Assembly: GCA_944331725.1 (NCBI GenBank)
Contig: CALVJE010000116.1
Span: 1-30,602 of the forward strand
Length of the DNA: 30,602 nucleotides
Reading direction: 5' to 3'
Origin: an uncultured Bacilli bacterium
Lineage (GTDB): Bacteria; Bacillota_I; Bacilli_A; RF39; UBA660
Shown: positions 24,386-30,602 of the stretch, in pieces
How positions within the stretch are numbered: position 1 is the first letter of the stretch
Layout: every line of letters begins with the position of its first letter
Notes under the pieces: generated by a model
Seen by the model: only the letters and a program-made list of their open reading frames with translations
Told to the model about the DNA's origin: nothing
Databases searched by the model: none
Translations under genes and position numbers: made by a program

Positions 24386-24931
24386 TCAACTATTAAAAAA
24401 TTTTGTTATTATGTCGTAGATAAGCGAACGGTAAGTCACGTCCTGCGTTGCCGAGGTGAAACACAGAGGCGGGTATAGAACGCACCACCAGTTGTCGCCC
24501 GTGCCGCTGCCGAGCTCGATTATCAGCGCGTCATACACCCCGCTCTCTAAAGTGAGGTCGCCGTATACCCTCGTGGGGAAGCTTTCGCTTCTTATTTCGG
24601 CGTTTGCTCCGTAATAGTAGCCGTTTTCGCGCAGGGTGTCGTCGCATACGCGCTCTATGCCCTCTATGTTGGCGTTTATAAGAGATATCGCTTCGGCCTT
24701 GGTTTCGCACTGCGCGGCGAGCGGCGTGATAAATTCCACCACCGCGTCTTTCACTCTGTATTTAACGGCCTGGTCGGCCTCGGAGTTGGAATTGGCTCGC
24801 ACGTGTATGCGCAGGTATTCCGCATTTTCGCCTGTTGCCGCGCCGTCAGCGCCTCCGAAGCCGCATGCCGCGACTATTACCGTTGCAATTATTATGAAGA
24901 ATACAAAAAAAGTTATACCGAAATTTTTCAT
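24386..24931 (-). CDS. spoIIR: stage II sporulation protein R
   Basis: A 181-residue secreted signalling protein that activates the SpoIIGA protease across the septum, turning on pro-sigma-E processing in the mother cell. It has an N-terminal signal/anchor (about 5-25, FFVFFIIIATVIVAACG) and the family core EYLRIHVRANSNSEADQAVKYRVKDAVVE. Further family signatures are VYGDLTLESGVYDALIIELGSGTGDNWWCVLYPPLCF and the C-terminal YDIITKFF. Length and motifs are standard. It lies 56 bases upstream of the sleB start and is probably transcribed on its own under forespore control; no clear promoter could be fixed. Confidence 0.95.
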   Translation of the reverse strand: MKNFGITFFVFFIIIATVIVAACGFGGADGAATGENAEYLRIHVRANSNSEADQAVKYRVKDAVVEFITPLAAQCETKAEAISLINANIEGIERVCDDTLRENGYYYGANAEIRSESFPTRVYGDLTLESGVYDALIIELGSGTGDNWWCVLYPPLCFTSATQDVTYRSLIYDIITKFFNS

Positions 24932-24991
24932 ACGCCATTTATTGCCCGCGCGGAAAACATTTATACGTTAATTTTTTGCCGCGCTGCGGCA

Positions 24992-25025
24992 AGCCGCCCG
25001 CGGCGCTCTCGCGCCGCGGGCGGCT
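24992..25025. repeat. perfect 15-bp GC-rich palindrome
   Basis: 24992-25006 pairs exactly with 25011-25025 around TCTC. It sits between divergent spoIIR and the 701-residue protein gene. Neither side has a full T run, so it may be a hairpin of regulatory or structural use rather than a terminator. Confidence 0.55.
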
Positions 25026-25093
25026 GTTTCATTGCTGTATGCGCGTGTGCGCGCATACATATATTGGTATTTCCCGCAGAAAAAAAATTTTTC

Positions 25094-25122
25094 TTGACGA
25101 ACGGACGCAAATCAATTAAAAT
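25094..25122 (+). promoter_or_regulatory. promoter of the lemA-linked operon
   Basis: TTGACG (25094-25099) and TAAAAT (25117-25122) with a 17-base spacer, about 50 bases before the ATG at 25172. Confidence 0.6.
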
Positions 25123-25171
25123 ATAAATATATATACCGTCAAACTGAGAATCGAAAGCATATCGGGGGAAT

Positions 25172-27277
25172 ATGAAAATGGATACGTTGGCTGATTTCGA
25201 GCCGCTGGATTACTATAAATCGCGGCTGAAGGCTGAATTTGAAAAGAACGCAAACGAATACTTTGACGAGCTGGTAAAGCGCTCGGGCGTGGACGCGGCG
25301 GAAAACGCCGCCACCGTGGCAAAGTATGACGCCGCGCAGAAAAAGGCGGAGGAGGCCGGAAAGAAACTCTCTTCCGGCAAGACGCTGCGCTCCCTTGCCA
25401 TAGCGGGCGCCGTTGTCGCCTTTCTTGCGGCGTTTATACTCATCATTCTTTTCACCGACGATACGTATTGGCTGTATCTCTTCTTCGGCATACTGTGTAT
25501 CGCCCTCGGCGTCGGCGCGATCGTGCTCATCTGCACCAAGCTCAAAAAGCTGGTGGAGGCGCGGCAGAAAAAGTATGAAAAGGCGCTCGCCGCCGCCGGG
25601 GAGATAAAACAGCAGGCCATGGAGCAGATGCGCCCGCTGCACGCCTTATTCACGTGGAACATGACGCGCGAGCTCGTGCTCAAAGTCATGCCTGATTTTA
25701 CGCTCGACGACAGGCTGGACGTAAAAAAGCTCGACTTGTTCATAGGCAAATACGGCTTCCGCCCCGTGAACGCCGATATGGACAGCTCCACCGTATATCT
25801 TCTCTCGGGCACGATAGATAACAGCCCCTTCCTGTTCGAGCGGCGGTTCCGCCACTCAACTGTCACAAAGACGTATACGGGCACGCTCACCATACACTGG
25901 ACTACATACTCGACCGATTCAAAGGGCAACACGCGCGCCGTGCACCACAGTCAGGTGCTCACGGCCAGCGTAGGCAAGCCTGCGCCCGCTTATACTTACG
26001 AAACGCTCCTCTACTACGGCAACGAGGCCGCGCCCGACCTTCATTTCTCGCGCACGCCCAAGTATTCGCACATGCACGATGAAAAGGAGAGGGAGAAGTT
26101 TATAAAAAGCGGCAGCAAACGGCTGGAAAAGCTCACGCAGAGCGCAGTAACTTCGGGCAATGGCGGCGGCTTTACCGAGCTCGCCAATACCGAGTTCGAG
26201 GTGCTCTTCGGCGCCACAAACCGCAACAATGAGGTGCAGTTCAGACTGATGTTCACCCCGCTCGCGCAGAATAATATGGTCGATCTGATGACTTCCGACG
26301 ACGGTTACGGCGACGATTTCGCCTTCTATAAGACGGGCATGCTCAACTGCATCCGCTCCGATCATGCCCAGAGCTGGCAGACCGACGCCGACCCGGCGCG
26401 CTATATGAGCTACGATTTAAAGGCATCGCGCGCGGCGTTTGTCGCGTATAACGCCGAATATTTCAAATCGATGTATTTCGACTTCGCGCCGCTGCTCTCA
26501 GTGCCGCTCTACCAGATGACCAAGCCGCGCGAATATATCTACCGCGACGTGTATCCATCAAATTATACCGAATACGAGGCCGAGGCCACGGCAAACAGAT
26601 TCAGCGTTTCACAGTTTGCCCCGCCCGAAGCCAAGACAGACAGCATCTTAAAGGCTTCATTTATAAGAAAGGACGGCACCGCCGATAAAATGGCGGTAAC
26701 GGCCTACTCGTTCGATACCGTGCCGCGCGTGGACTATGTGGACGTATTCGGCGGCGACGGGCTCATCCACGCCGTACCCGTGCCATGGACGGAGTATATC
26801 CCCGTCTCCCGCACGAGCGAAATGGAGATAAAGGCGGTGGACGGCACGCGCGAAAATTACGAAAGTTTAAGCGCGGGTTCCGAGCTTGCCTCCTTTGTGC
26901 GCAGGTTCTCTTCAAGCGGCGCGTCGGCCTTCTGCGACGGCCTGGTGGGCATCCCGCTCACCGACGGCGATTTCACGGGCAACGACGATAAGGCTCTGGG
27001 CGAGATGTTCGGTCTCAAGGCCGCTGCGGCGGGAACGGCGGCGTTTATAGCAGGAGCGGAGGCGGTAAAAGCCGTGGCCGACATGCTCGACGAAGAAGAC
27101 AAAAAGGCAGAACGCAAGGCCCCCGGCGCGGCGGCAGACGAAGCGGCCGCGGCCGAAAATATCACAGAGCAGCCGCCCGAAAGCGGCGAAACGGGCGGGG
27201 ATATGGCCCGATCAACGCAGAACGAGGCCGACGGGGACGGCAATAACGCTCCCGACGGATCGGATAATAAAGAATAA
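25172..27277 (+). CDS. large two-TM protein of unrecognised family next to lemA
   Basis: A 701-residue protein I cannot name. An N-terminal coiled coil (about 15-70) leads into two close membrane helices (about 73-94 and 100-121). After a second short coiled coil (LVEARQKKYEKALAAAGEIKQQ) comes a long soluble part (about 160-620) rich in aromatic residues (LLSGTIDNSPFLFERRFRHSTVTKTYTGTLTIHWTTYST). The 60-residue tail (about 640-701) is Ala/Glu/Asp/Gly-rich and low complexity. The two-TM layout with a following soluble domain resembles the DUF3137-type proteins that pair with LemA, but sequence identity to that family could not be confirmed by eye. GGGGG precedes the ATG. It is transcribed with the lemA gene 18 bases downstream. 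Confidence 0.8.
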   Translation: MKMDTLADFEPLDYYKSRLKAEFEKNANEYFDELVKRSGVDAAENAATVAKYDAAQKKAEEAGKKLSSGKTLRSLAIAGAVVAFLAAFILIILFTDDTYWLYLFFGILCIALGVGAIVLICTKLKKLVEARQKKYEKALAAAGEIKQQAMEQMRPLHALFTWNMTRELVLKVMPDFTLDDRLDVKKLDLFIGKYGFRPVNADMDSSTVYLLSGTIDNSPFLFERRFRHSTVTKTYTGTLTIHWTTYSTDSKGNTRAVHHSQVLTASVGKPAPAYTYETLLYYGNEAAPDLHFSRTPKYSHMHDEKEREKFIKSGSKRLEKLTQSAVTSGNGGGFTELANTEFEVLFGATNRNNEVQFRLMFTPLAQNNMVDLMTSDDGYGDDFAFYKTGMLNCIRSDHAQSWQTDADPARYMSYDLKASRAAFVAYNAEYFKSMYFDFAPLLSVPLYQMTKPREYIYRDVYPSNYTEYEAEATANRFSVSQFAPPEAKTDSILKASFIRKDGTADKMAVTAYSFDTVPRVDYVDVFGGDGLIHAVPVPWTEYIPVSRTSEMEIKAVDGTRENYESLSAGSELASFVRRFSSSGASAFCDGLVGIPLTDGDFTGNDDKALGEMFGLKAAAAGTAAFIAGAEAVKAVADMLDEEDKKAERKAPGAAADEAAAAENITEQPPESGETGGDMARSTQNEADGDGNNAPDGSDNKE

Positions 27278-27295
27278 TAACAGGAGGAAAATTTT

Positions 27296-27961
27296 ATGGC
27301 AAACGAGCTTGACGAACTCACCGGTCCCGTGAATAAAGAGGGCCGCGACGTAGCCGTCATCGAAAAACAGCTCCCTATAAAGGTGGGAGTAGGCTCAAAG
27401 ATCTTTGAGGTATTGCTGTGGATATGCGGCATAATTCCGGGAGTTGTGTTCCTTTTCATGAAGATAAAGGCTGGCAACTACCTCTCGCAGCTTCAGCAGA
27501 AACTCCAGCACGACGCCTCACAGATAGATAACTACCTCGAGCAGCGCGTGGTCATACTGCAGAACTGCGCAAAGATACTCGATAAGGCCATCGACCTCGA
27601 CAAGACGACGATGACGCAGATAGCCGCCTACCGTTCGGGCGCCAATCCCGGCGACGGCGAGCGCAACGCCGTTGCGCAGCAGATCGACGCAGTCGGCCGC
27701 AGCATAAACCTGGCGTTTGAAAACTATCCCGATTTAAAGGCGCATGCCGAGATCGCCGACGCGATGCAGCAGAACGCATACCTGCAGAAGGAGATTACTG
27801 CCGCGCGCGAGCTGTATAACGATACGGTGAACGTATGGAACAGGGACATCTATGCATGGCCCACAAAGATGATAGTTGCGGCAAAGCGCGGCTACACTAC
27901 GCGCATACCGTTCACTACTTCTGCCGAGATCAAGGAGCAGGCACGCGGTGTGTTCTTCTGA
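27296..27961 (+). CDS. lemA: LemA family membrane protein
   Basis: A 221-residue protein with a single N-terminal membrane helix (about 35-57, KIFEVLLWICGIIPGVVFLFMKI) and a helical coiled-coil body (about 60-200). It ends in the LemA signature ARELYNDTVNVWNRDIYAWPTKMIVAAKRGY. The N-terminus is longer and more hydrophilic than in classical LemA. AGGAGG precedes the ATG and the gap to the preceding 701-residue gene is short, so they form one operon. LemA proteins are widespread but their role is not established; linkage to a second membrane protein is a recurrent theme. Confidence 0.85.
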   Translation: MANELDELTGPVNKEGRDVAVIEKQLPIKVGVGSKIFEVLLWICGIIPGVVFLFMKIKAGNYLSQLQQKLQHDASQIDNYLEQRVVILQNCAKILDKAIDLDKTTMTQIAAYRSGANPGDGERNAVAQQIDAVGRSINLAFENYPDLKAHAEIADAMQQNAYLQKEITAARELYNDTVNVWNRDIYAWPTKMIVAAKRGYTTRIPFTTSAEIKEQARGVFF

Positions 27962-27994
27962 TAGGTAAGCAGCTTCAATATAGTTTAAGATCGG

Positions 27995-28030
27995 TGCGGC
28001 GGCGCAAAAATTGCGCCGCCGCATCATTTT
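27995..28030 (+). terminator. intrinsic terminator after lemA
   Basis: Perfect 13-bp stem (27995-28007 with 28011-28023, AAA loop) followed by TCATTTT. Confidence 0.8.
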
Positions 28031-28212
28031 CGGCGTTCTTTTAAAAACCCGCTGGTACCTGATATATTGTGTATGCAATTATTAAGTACGGTACATATTG
28101 TGTGTGCGCAAAATTGCCGCTGTGCTGCCTAAAATTTTTGCAAAAAAGAATAATTTTTTCTGTAAAAACGCTTGCATTTTGCTTTAAGATTTGTTATGAT
28201 ATTTAAGCGTTC

Positions 28213-28288
28213 GGGAGCTTAGCTCAGTTGGGAGAGCAACTGCCCTACAAGCAGTGGGTCACAGGTTCGAGCCCTGTAGCTCCCACCA
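28213..28288 (+). tRNA. tRNA-Val (UAC) with C at position 33
   Basis: A complete 76-base cloverleaf with encoded CCA. The anticodon loop reads CCTACAA in a stem ACTGC/GCAGT, giving anticodon TAC (Val). Position 33, almost always T, is C here. All other landmarks (TTCGA in the T loop, AGTTGGGA in the D loop) are normal. Confidence 0.9.
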
Positions 28289-28312
28289 ATAAATAGTGCG
28301 TATGAATATCAT

Positions 28313-28387
28313 GCGGGAATGGCTCAGTGGTAGAGCGTCACCTTGCCAAGGTGAATGTCGCGGGTTCGAATCTCGTTTCCCGCTCCA
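28313..28387 (+). tRNA. tRNA-Gly (GCC)
   Basis: A complete 75-base cloverleaf (acceptor GCGGGAA/TTCCCGC, encoded CCA). The anticodon loop TTGCCAA gives GCC. Confidence 0.95.
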
Positions 28388-28417
28388 GTTTATTCATTAC
28401 GCACTATTTTTTTTAGC

Positions 28418-28492
28418 GGCGCTATAGCCAAGTGGTAAGGCAAGGGCCTGCAAAGCCCTGACTCCCCGGTTCAAATCCGGGTGGCGCCTCCA
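28418..28492 (+). tRNA. tRNA-Cys (GCA)
   Basis: A complete 75-base cloverleaf with encoded CCA; anticodon loop CTGCAAA gives GCA. The acceptor has one G-T pair. Confidence 0.95.
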
Positions 28493-28493
28493 A

Positions 28494-28530
28494 AAAACGT
28501 GCTTTAAGCTTCGCGCTTAAAGCACGTTTT
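28494..28530. terminator. bidirectional-looking terminator within the tRNA cluster
   Basis: 16-bp stem (28494-28509 with 28515-28530, loop TTCGC) with A run before and T run after; ends the Val-Gly-Cys transcript before the Leu pair. Confidence 0.8.
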
Positions 28531-28547
28531 TAATTTATCTGTTACGC

Positions 28548-28615
28548 GCTTGTGTGGTGGAATCGGCAGACACAAGGGACTTAAAATCCTTCGTATTGTA
28601 TAAAAACGGTAAAAA
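28548..28615 (+). pseudogene. truncated tRNA-Leu (UAA) lacking its 3' part
   Basis: The 5' two thirds of a tRNA-Leu are present: acceptor strand GCTTGTG, TGGTGGAATCGGCAGAC, and the anticodon arm with loop CTTAAAA. The variable arm follows, then AT-rich DNA takes the place of the T arm and 3' acceptor strand. It ends just before the intact tRNA-Leu at 28628 and shares its D-arm to anticodon sequence. Looks like a duplication or recombination relic. Confidence 0.75.
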
Positions 28616-28627
28616 ATGAATAAATAT

Positions 28628-28714
28628 GCCCGAGTGGCGGAATCGGCAGACGCAAGGGACTTAAAATCCCTCGGTTTAACAGCCGTATCGGTTCAAATCC
28701 GATCTCGGGCACCA
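28628..28714 (+). tRNA. tRNA-Leu (UAA)
   Basis: A complete 87-base long-variable-arm tRNA with encoded CCA; anticodon stem AGGGA/TCCCT, loop CTTAAAA gives TAA. T loop TTCAAAT. The 3' end of such genes is a common integrase target, and an integrase fragment lies 1.5 kb downstream. Confidence 0.95.
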
Positions 28715-28724
28715 AAAATTTTGA

Positions 28725-28753
28725 GAGGTATTTACAAAAATGCCTCTTTTTTT
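28725..28753 (+). terminator. tRNA-Leu terminator
   Basis: GAGGTATTT (28725-28733) pairs with AAATGCCTC (28738-28746), followed by a run of seven T. Confidence 0.8.
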
Positions 28754-28907
28754 GTTATAAAACCACATTGGGGAACGATTGGGGAATAAAAAAGCCCGTT
28801 TTTAAGGGGTTTATGAATAATTATGAATGTTCCGTTTTAACACTCAAAAAAATTGGGGAATAAAATGGCTTGGCTGTAATTTTAAGCACCATAAATTGCT
28901 TAAAGTA

Positions 28908-28936
28908 TAGACATTTTTTAATAATTGTGATATAAT
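28908..28936 (+). promoter_or_regulatory. promoter of the HNH locus
   Basis: TAGACA (28908-28913) and TATAAT (28931-28936) with 17-base spacing; the predicted start near 28943 coincides with the first base of the structured leader. Confidence 0.75.
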
Positions 28937-28942
28937 TACAAA

Positions 28943-29085
28943 TGCAATTTAACAAACTGAAAACTTTCAAGGAAATTTGAAAGCTGGCTAATTAATCTTC
29001 TGTAATGCTATTATGAGGATTGCCCTTTGAGGTTGATAGCAATAGGCCGCCCTATGATTAGTCACGTGATTTTGTTAAATTGACT
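28943..29085 (+). ncRNA. structured 5' leader RNA of the HNH gene
   Basis: A multibranched fold can be drawn. A closing 12-bp perfect helix joins CAATTTAACAAA (28945-28956) to TTTGTTAAATTG (29071-29082). Inside is hairpin CTTTCAA/TTGAAAG (28964-28970, 28977-28983, loop GGAAAT). A 7-bp helix with one G-T pair follows (28986-28992 with 29057-29063), then a 7-bp helix (29006-29012 with 29035-29041), and hairpin ATAGG-CCGC-CCTAT (29042-29055). It starts at the predicted transcription start. It matched no known riboswitch or intron core that I recognise. Base-pairing is seen; the fold is inference. Confidence 0.55.
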
Positions 29086-29094
29086 TTATTCGTA

Positions 29095-29111
29095 GGAGGC
29101 TAATGCGTCTT
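29095..29111 (+). promoter_or_regulatory. ribosome-binding sequence and left arm of an ORF-spanning inverted repeat
   Basis: GGAGGCTAATGCGTCTT contains GGAGG, the only good Shine-Dalgarno upstream of the HNH gene. Its complement is at 30063-30080 beyond the stop codon. GGAGG lies 26 bases before the HNH ATG, but only three before an ATG (29103) that opens a 17-codon ORF overlapping the HNH start out of frame. Confidence 0.55.
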
Positions 29112-29125
29112 TTCCTAAGTGTATT

Positions 29126-30064
29126 ATGGAAAAGACAGACGAAATCATGGAACTGAATAGGGAAACTGCAATGCGACTTTGGGTGAGGGATTTTGGCAAA
29201 GTATCAAAGGCAGTTGATTTTGCCGGAAGAGAAATTGCCAAAGGCGCTTACAATGACCGCAACAGCAACTTCGGTTGGAATGTTGATCACATTCTGCCTC
29301 AAAGTCAGGGTGGTAAAACAACAGACAGTAATTTAATATGCTGTCATATCCTTACCAATGACGAGAAAGCTGATAAATTCCCTTGCTTTGTGGCGAATGG
29401 TAAAAGGTTTGAGATTGTTAAAGTTCAGAACCATTATGAGATAAGAGAGGTTGATGGAAGCAACTCAAATAAAAAAGAGGAAGATACAGGGAAGATAAAT
29501 TTTTACGACTCTGCATCAGGCGTAAGGTATTTTAAGGACTTAAAGGGTATTCAGAATAAGCCCAGATTTGTAGGCTCGGTTCAGATACGTATTAAGAATC
29601 TTACAAATACGGCCGTTGTTGATTTCATTGAAAATTTCTTTGATGAAGAAAACATTTCATATTCTTTGAGCCAGAACTATTACTCAACAGAAACGCTTAT
29701 AACTGCTAAAAATTATAATATGCCAACAAAGGATGAAACAGGTGCATTGTTAGATAAGTGTGTTCTGTTGAATACTTATATGCAATATTATTTCTGTCCG
29801 ATGGGTTATATAGATAGTTATGAAATTCTGTATCGTGTTGATTACTTCAAAGAAAAACGTGAAATGTATCTTAAAGCTCAGAATATCAGCTTTGAAAGTC
29901 CGAGTTATAAGCTAAATAACAGTTTGTTTATAAATGAGCTTGTAATTATCAATACCGAAGCAAAAGATAAAGTACAACCAAACCAGTATGGCGAATATAC
30001 AGAGTATGGTTATATCTTTACTAAGTTAAAAGAAGATTTAATTAAGGAGGTTAAGGGAAACTAA
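29126..30064 (+). CDS. HNH-endonuclease-domain protein
   Basis: A 312-residue protein with an HNH nuclease domain at about residues 15-90: a helical lead-in, then WNVDHILPQSQGGKTTDSNLICCH (51-74). Asp54-His55, Asn69 and His74 fit the HNH consensus, with EKADK (80-84) closing the metal-binding fold. The remaining ~200 residues (about 115-312) are aromatic and charged, with no motif I recognise. There is no RuvC, PLMP or DNA-binding zinc-ribbon segment. The start is set at ATG 29126; the GGAGG is too far for direct use. Composition is clearly more AT-rich than the 25-28 kb genes, and it sits beyond tRNA-Leu beside an integrase, pointing to transfer. Homing-type or defence nuclease are both possible. 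Confidence 0.75.
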   Translation: MEKTDEIMELNRETAMRLWVRDFGKVSKAVDFAGREIAKGAYNDRNSNFGWNVDHILPQSQGGKTTDSNLICCHILTNDEKADKFPCFVANGKRFEIVKVQNHYEIREVDGSNSNKKEEDTGKINFYDSASGVRYFKDLKGIQNKPRFVGSVQIRIKNLTNTAVVDFIENFFDEENISYSLSQNYYSTETLITAKNYNMPTKDETGALLDKCVLLNTYMQYYFCPMGYIDSYEILYRVDYFKEKREMYLKAQNISFESPSYKLNNSLFINELVIINTEAKDKVQPNQYGEYTEYGYIFTKLKEDLIKEVKGN

Positions 30065-30080
30065 GACGCTTATAGCCTCC
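30063..30080 (+). repeat. right arm of the ORF-spanning inverted repeat
   Basis: AAGACGCTTATAGCCTCC, overlapping the HNH stop codon, is complementary to 29095-29111: AAGACGC with GCGTCTT and AGCCTCC with GGAGGCT, one small internal loop. A competing local partner GGAGG exists at 30046-30050. Confidence 0.7.
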
Positions 30081-30095
30081 GCAAATTAAGGAATT

Positions 30096-30117
30096 ATTCA
30101 GTTGGCGGCAACTGAAT
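30096..30117 (+). ncRNA. hairpin in the 3' region of the HNH transcript
   Basis: ATTCAGTT (30096-30103) pairs with AACTGAAT (30110-30117), loop GGCGGC. ATTCAGTT also recurs in the terminator hairpin that follows. Confidence 0.6.
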
Positions 30118-30123
30118 TAAAAG

Positions 30124-30157
30124 TCCCCATTCAGTTATGAATGGGGATAATTTTTTG
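30124..30157 (+). terminator. terminator of the HNH locus
   Basis: 9-bp stem TCCCCATTC/GAATGGGGA (30124-30132, 30139-30147) followed by TAATTTTTT. Confidence 0.85.
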
Positions 30158-30172
30158 TAAATACATAAAATT

Positions 30173-30201
30173 AGCCTGCCAAGGTTAAACCTCGGCAGGC
30201 T
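30173..30201 (-). terminator. terminator of the integrase gene
   Basis: AGCCTGCC...GGCAGGCT inverted repeat with further AGG/CCT pairing, six bases beyond the integrase stop on the minus strand; T-rich on both sides, so it may serve both strands. Confidence 0.7.
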
Positions 30202-30206
30202 TTTCA

Positions 30207-30602
30207 TTACAGCTCATAATTTACTTTTTCAATGTCTCCGAAATAGATTTCATTTGAATATTGGGTATATCCGCGGTCAACCTTTGAAGTGCGCACATCT
30301 TTGTCGAACTCGTGTCCGTCCCAGAGCATGACAAGTTCCAGGTTGCAGCCACATTCTTTGCACCGGCTGATAAAGGTATAGCGAAGCTCATGCACGTGTC
30401 TTTCCGGAAAAACCCTTTTAATGGTGTCCGACAATGTCTTGCTGGAAGCCGCTTTTGCTTTTTCAAAATCGATCATATCCCAGACTTTGCGGAACATAGG
30501 CGAGATGGGAATTCGCCTTCGTATTGTCGCATAGCCTTTTCTGGTTTTTTCCGTCTCGCACGTTATAAAGGTGTAGTTGTTTTCGCTCTCAATTTTCATC
30601 GA
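30207..30602 (-). CDS. tyrosine recombinase (phage-type integrase), C-terminal part, truncated by the window edge
   Basis: The visible 130 or so residues are the catalytic end of a tyrosine integrase: HELRYTFISRCKECG carries the H-x-x-R motif. MLWDGHEFDKD carries the second His in place of the usual LGH, and RGYTQYS carries the nucleophilic Tyr in the family's YTHYS-like setting. The gene runs toward the tRNA-Leu and its beginning lies beyond position 30602; the Met at 30599 is probably internal. The Arg-box of the first half of the domain is outside the window. It probably belongs to an element integrated at or near tRNA-Leu. Confidence 0.85.
   Translation of the reverse strand, partial: SMKIESENNYTFITCETEKTRKGYATIRRRIPISPMFRKVWDMIDFEKAKAASSKTLSDTIKRVFPERHVHELRYTFISRCKECGCNLELVMLWDGHEFDKDVRTSKVDRGYTQYSNEIYFGDIEKVNYEL

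Larger units (their letters stand above)
28715..29125. other. non-coding gap between tRNA-Leu and the HNH gene
   Basis: 411 bases of AT-rich DNA. The sequence ATTGGGGAA recurs three times (about 28767, 28778, 28851). TTTAAGCA (28881-28888) with TGCTTAAA (28897-28904) forms an inverted repeat just before the -35. The HNH promoter and structured leader follow. No ORF is supported. Confidence 0.6.

Noticed and set aside
30040..30120. Cyclic-di-GMP-I riboswitch suggested by GGGAAACTAAGACGC...AGCCTCC
   Set aside because: Only a superficial similarity to the conserved strings, located at the end of the gene rather than in a leader; helix order does not fit.
28943..30160. IscB/HEARO (omega RNA) element
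   Set aside because: The arrangement of HNH ORF and structured RNA is similar, but the protein has no RuvC segments, bridge helix or PLMP domain and does not match IscB or IshB.
28943..30160. Group I or group II intron
   Set aside because: I could not find the conserved group I core pairs or a group II domain V, and no reverse transcriptase is present. It remains only a structural analogy.
1..30602. CRISPR array
   Set aside because: No regularly spaced direct repeats were seen; the repeats present are dispersed palindromes or single duplications.

Overview
The window is the chromosomal replication-origin neighbourhood of a spore-forming low-to-mid-GC Firmicute, most likely an uncultured Clostridia/Christensenellales-type gut bacterium (inference). 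The evidence is the rpmH-rnpA-yidD-yidC-jag block, dnaN, rsmG, yyaC, soj/parA-spo0J/parB with parS sites, and a spoIIR-sleB-ypeB sporulation/germination cluster. No dnaA gene is present, although dnaA normally sits beside dnaN here.

Layout. 1-2.4 kb: a small XRE regulator, a SLOG-fold protein, a small membrane protein with an acidic/lysine-rich tail, and a QueT-type queuosine-precursor transporter with a terminator in its leader. 2.4-7.0 kb (minus): jag/khpB, yidC, yidD, rnpA, then a 724-bp repeat-filled gap, then rpmH. 7.06-8.16 kb: dnaN (minus). 8.2-8.8 kb, 10.2-10.45 kb and 11.3-12.5 kb: AT-rich non-coding DNA with DnaA boxes, interleaved with rsmG, a second SLOG protein, a small acidic ORF interrupted by TGA, and yyaC. 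The densest DnaA-box cluster (11.9-12.2 kb) lies beside two parS sites and is the best oriC candidate. 13.2-17.0 kb (plus): ftsH, parS, parA, parB. 17.3-19.2 kb: a DUF2156-like/GNAT fusion, a parS site and a small membrane protein. 19.3-21.3 kb: an aldo/keto reductase divergent from a LysR regulator, followed by a 278-bp element bounded by perfect 16-bp inverted repeats. 21.7-24.9 kb (minus): spoIIR, sleB and ypeB. 25.2-28.0 kb: a large two-TM protein of unrecognised family followed by a LemA protein.

From 28.2 kb there is a tRNA cluster (Val, Gly, Cys, a truncated Leu and an intact Leu). Beyond the tRNA-Leu the composition turns AT-rich and the content is mobile: an HNH-nuclease gene and, running off the right edge, the C-terminal part of a tyrosine integrase pointing back toward the tRNA. 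The HNH gene has a strong promoter, a ~140-nt 5' leader closed by a perfect 12-bp helix, and flanking complementary segments (29095-29111 and 30063-30080) that would fold over the whole ORF and hide its ribosome-binding sequence, with a terminator hairpin after it. This arrangement looks like a structured RNA with an ORF in a loop. It does not match IscB/HEARO by protein content, and it is the most interesting candidate for something undescribed.

How the genes work together: ParA/ParB/parS and oriC handle replication and segregation; RnpA, YidC, YidD, KhpB and L34 form the usual RNA/membrane-insertion block; SpoIIR (sigma-E activation), YyaC, SleB and YpeB mark a complete sporulation lifestyle.
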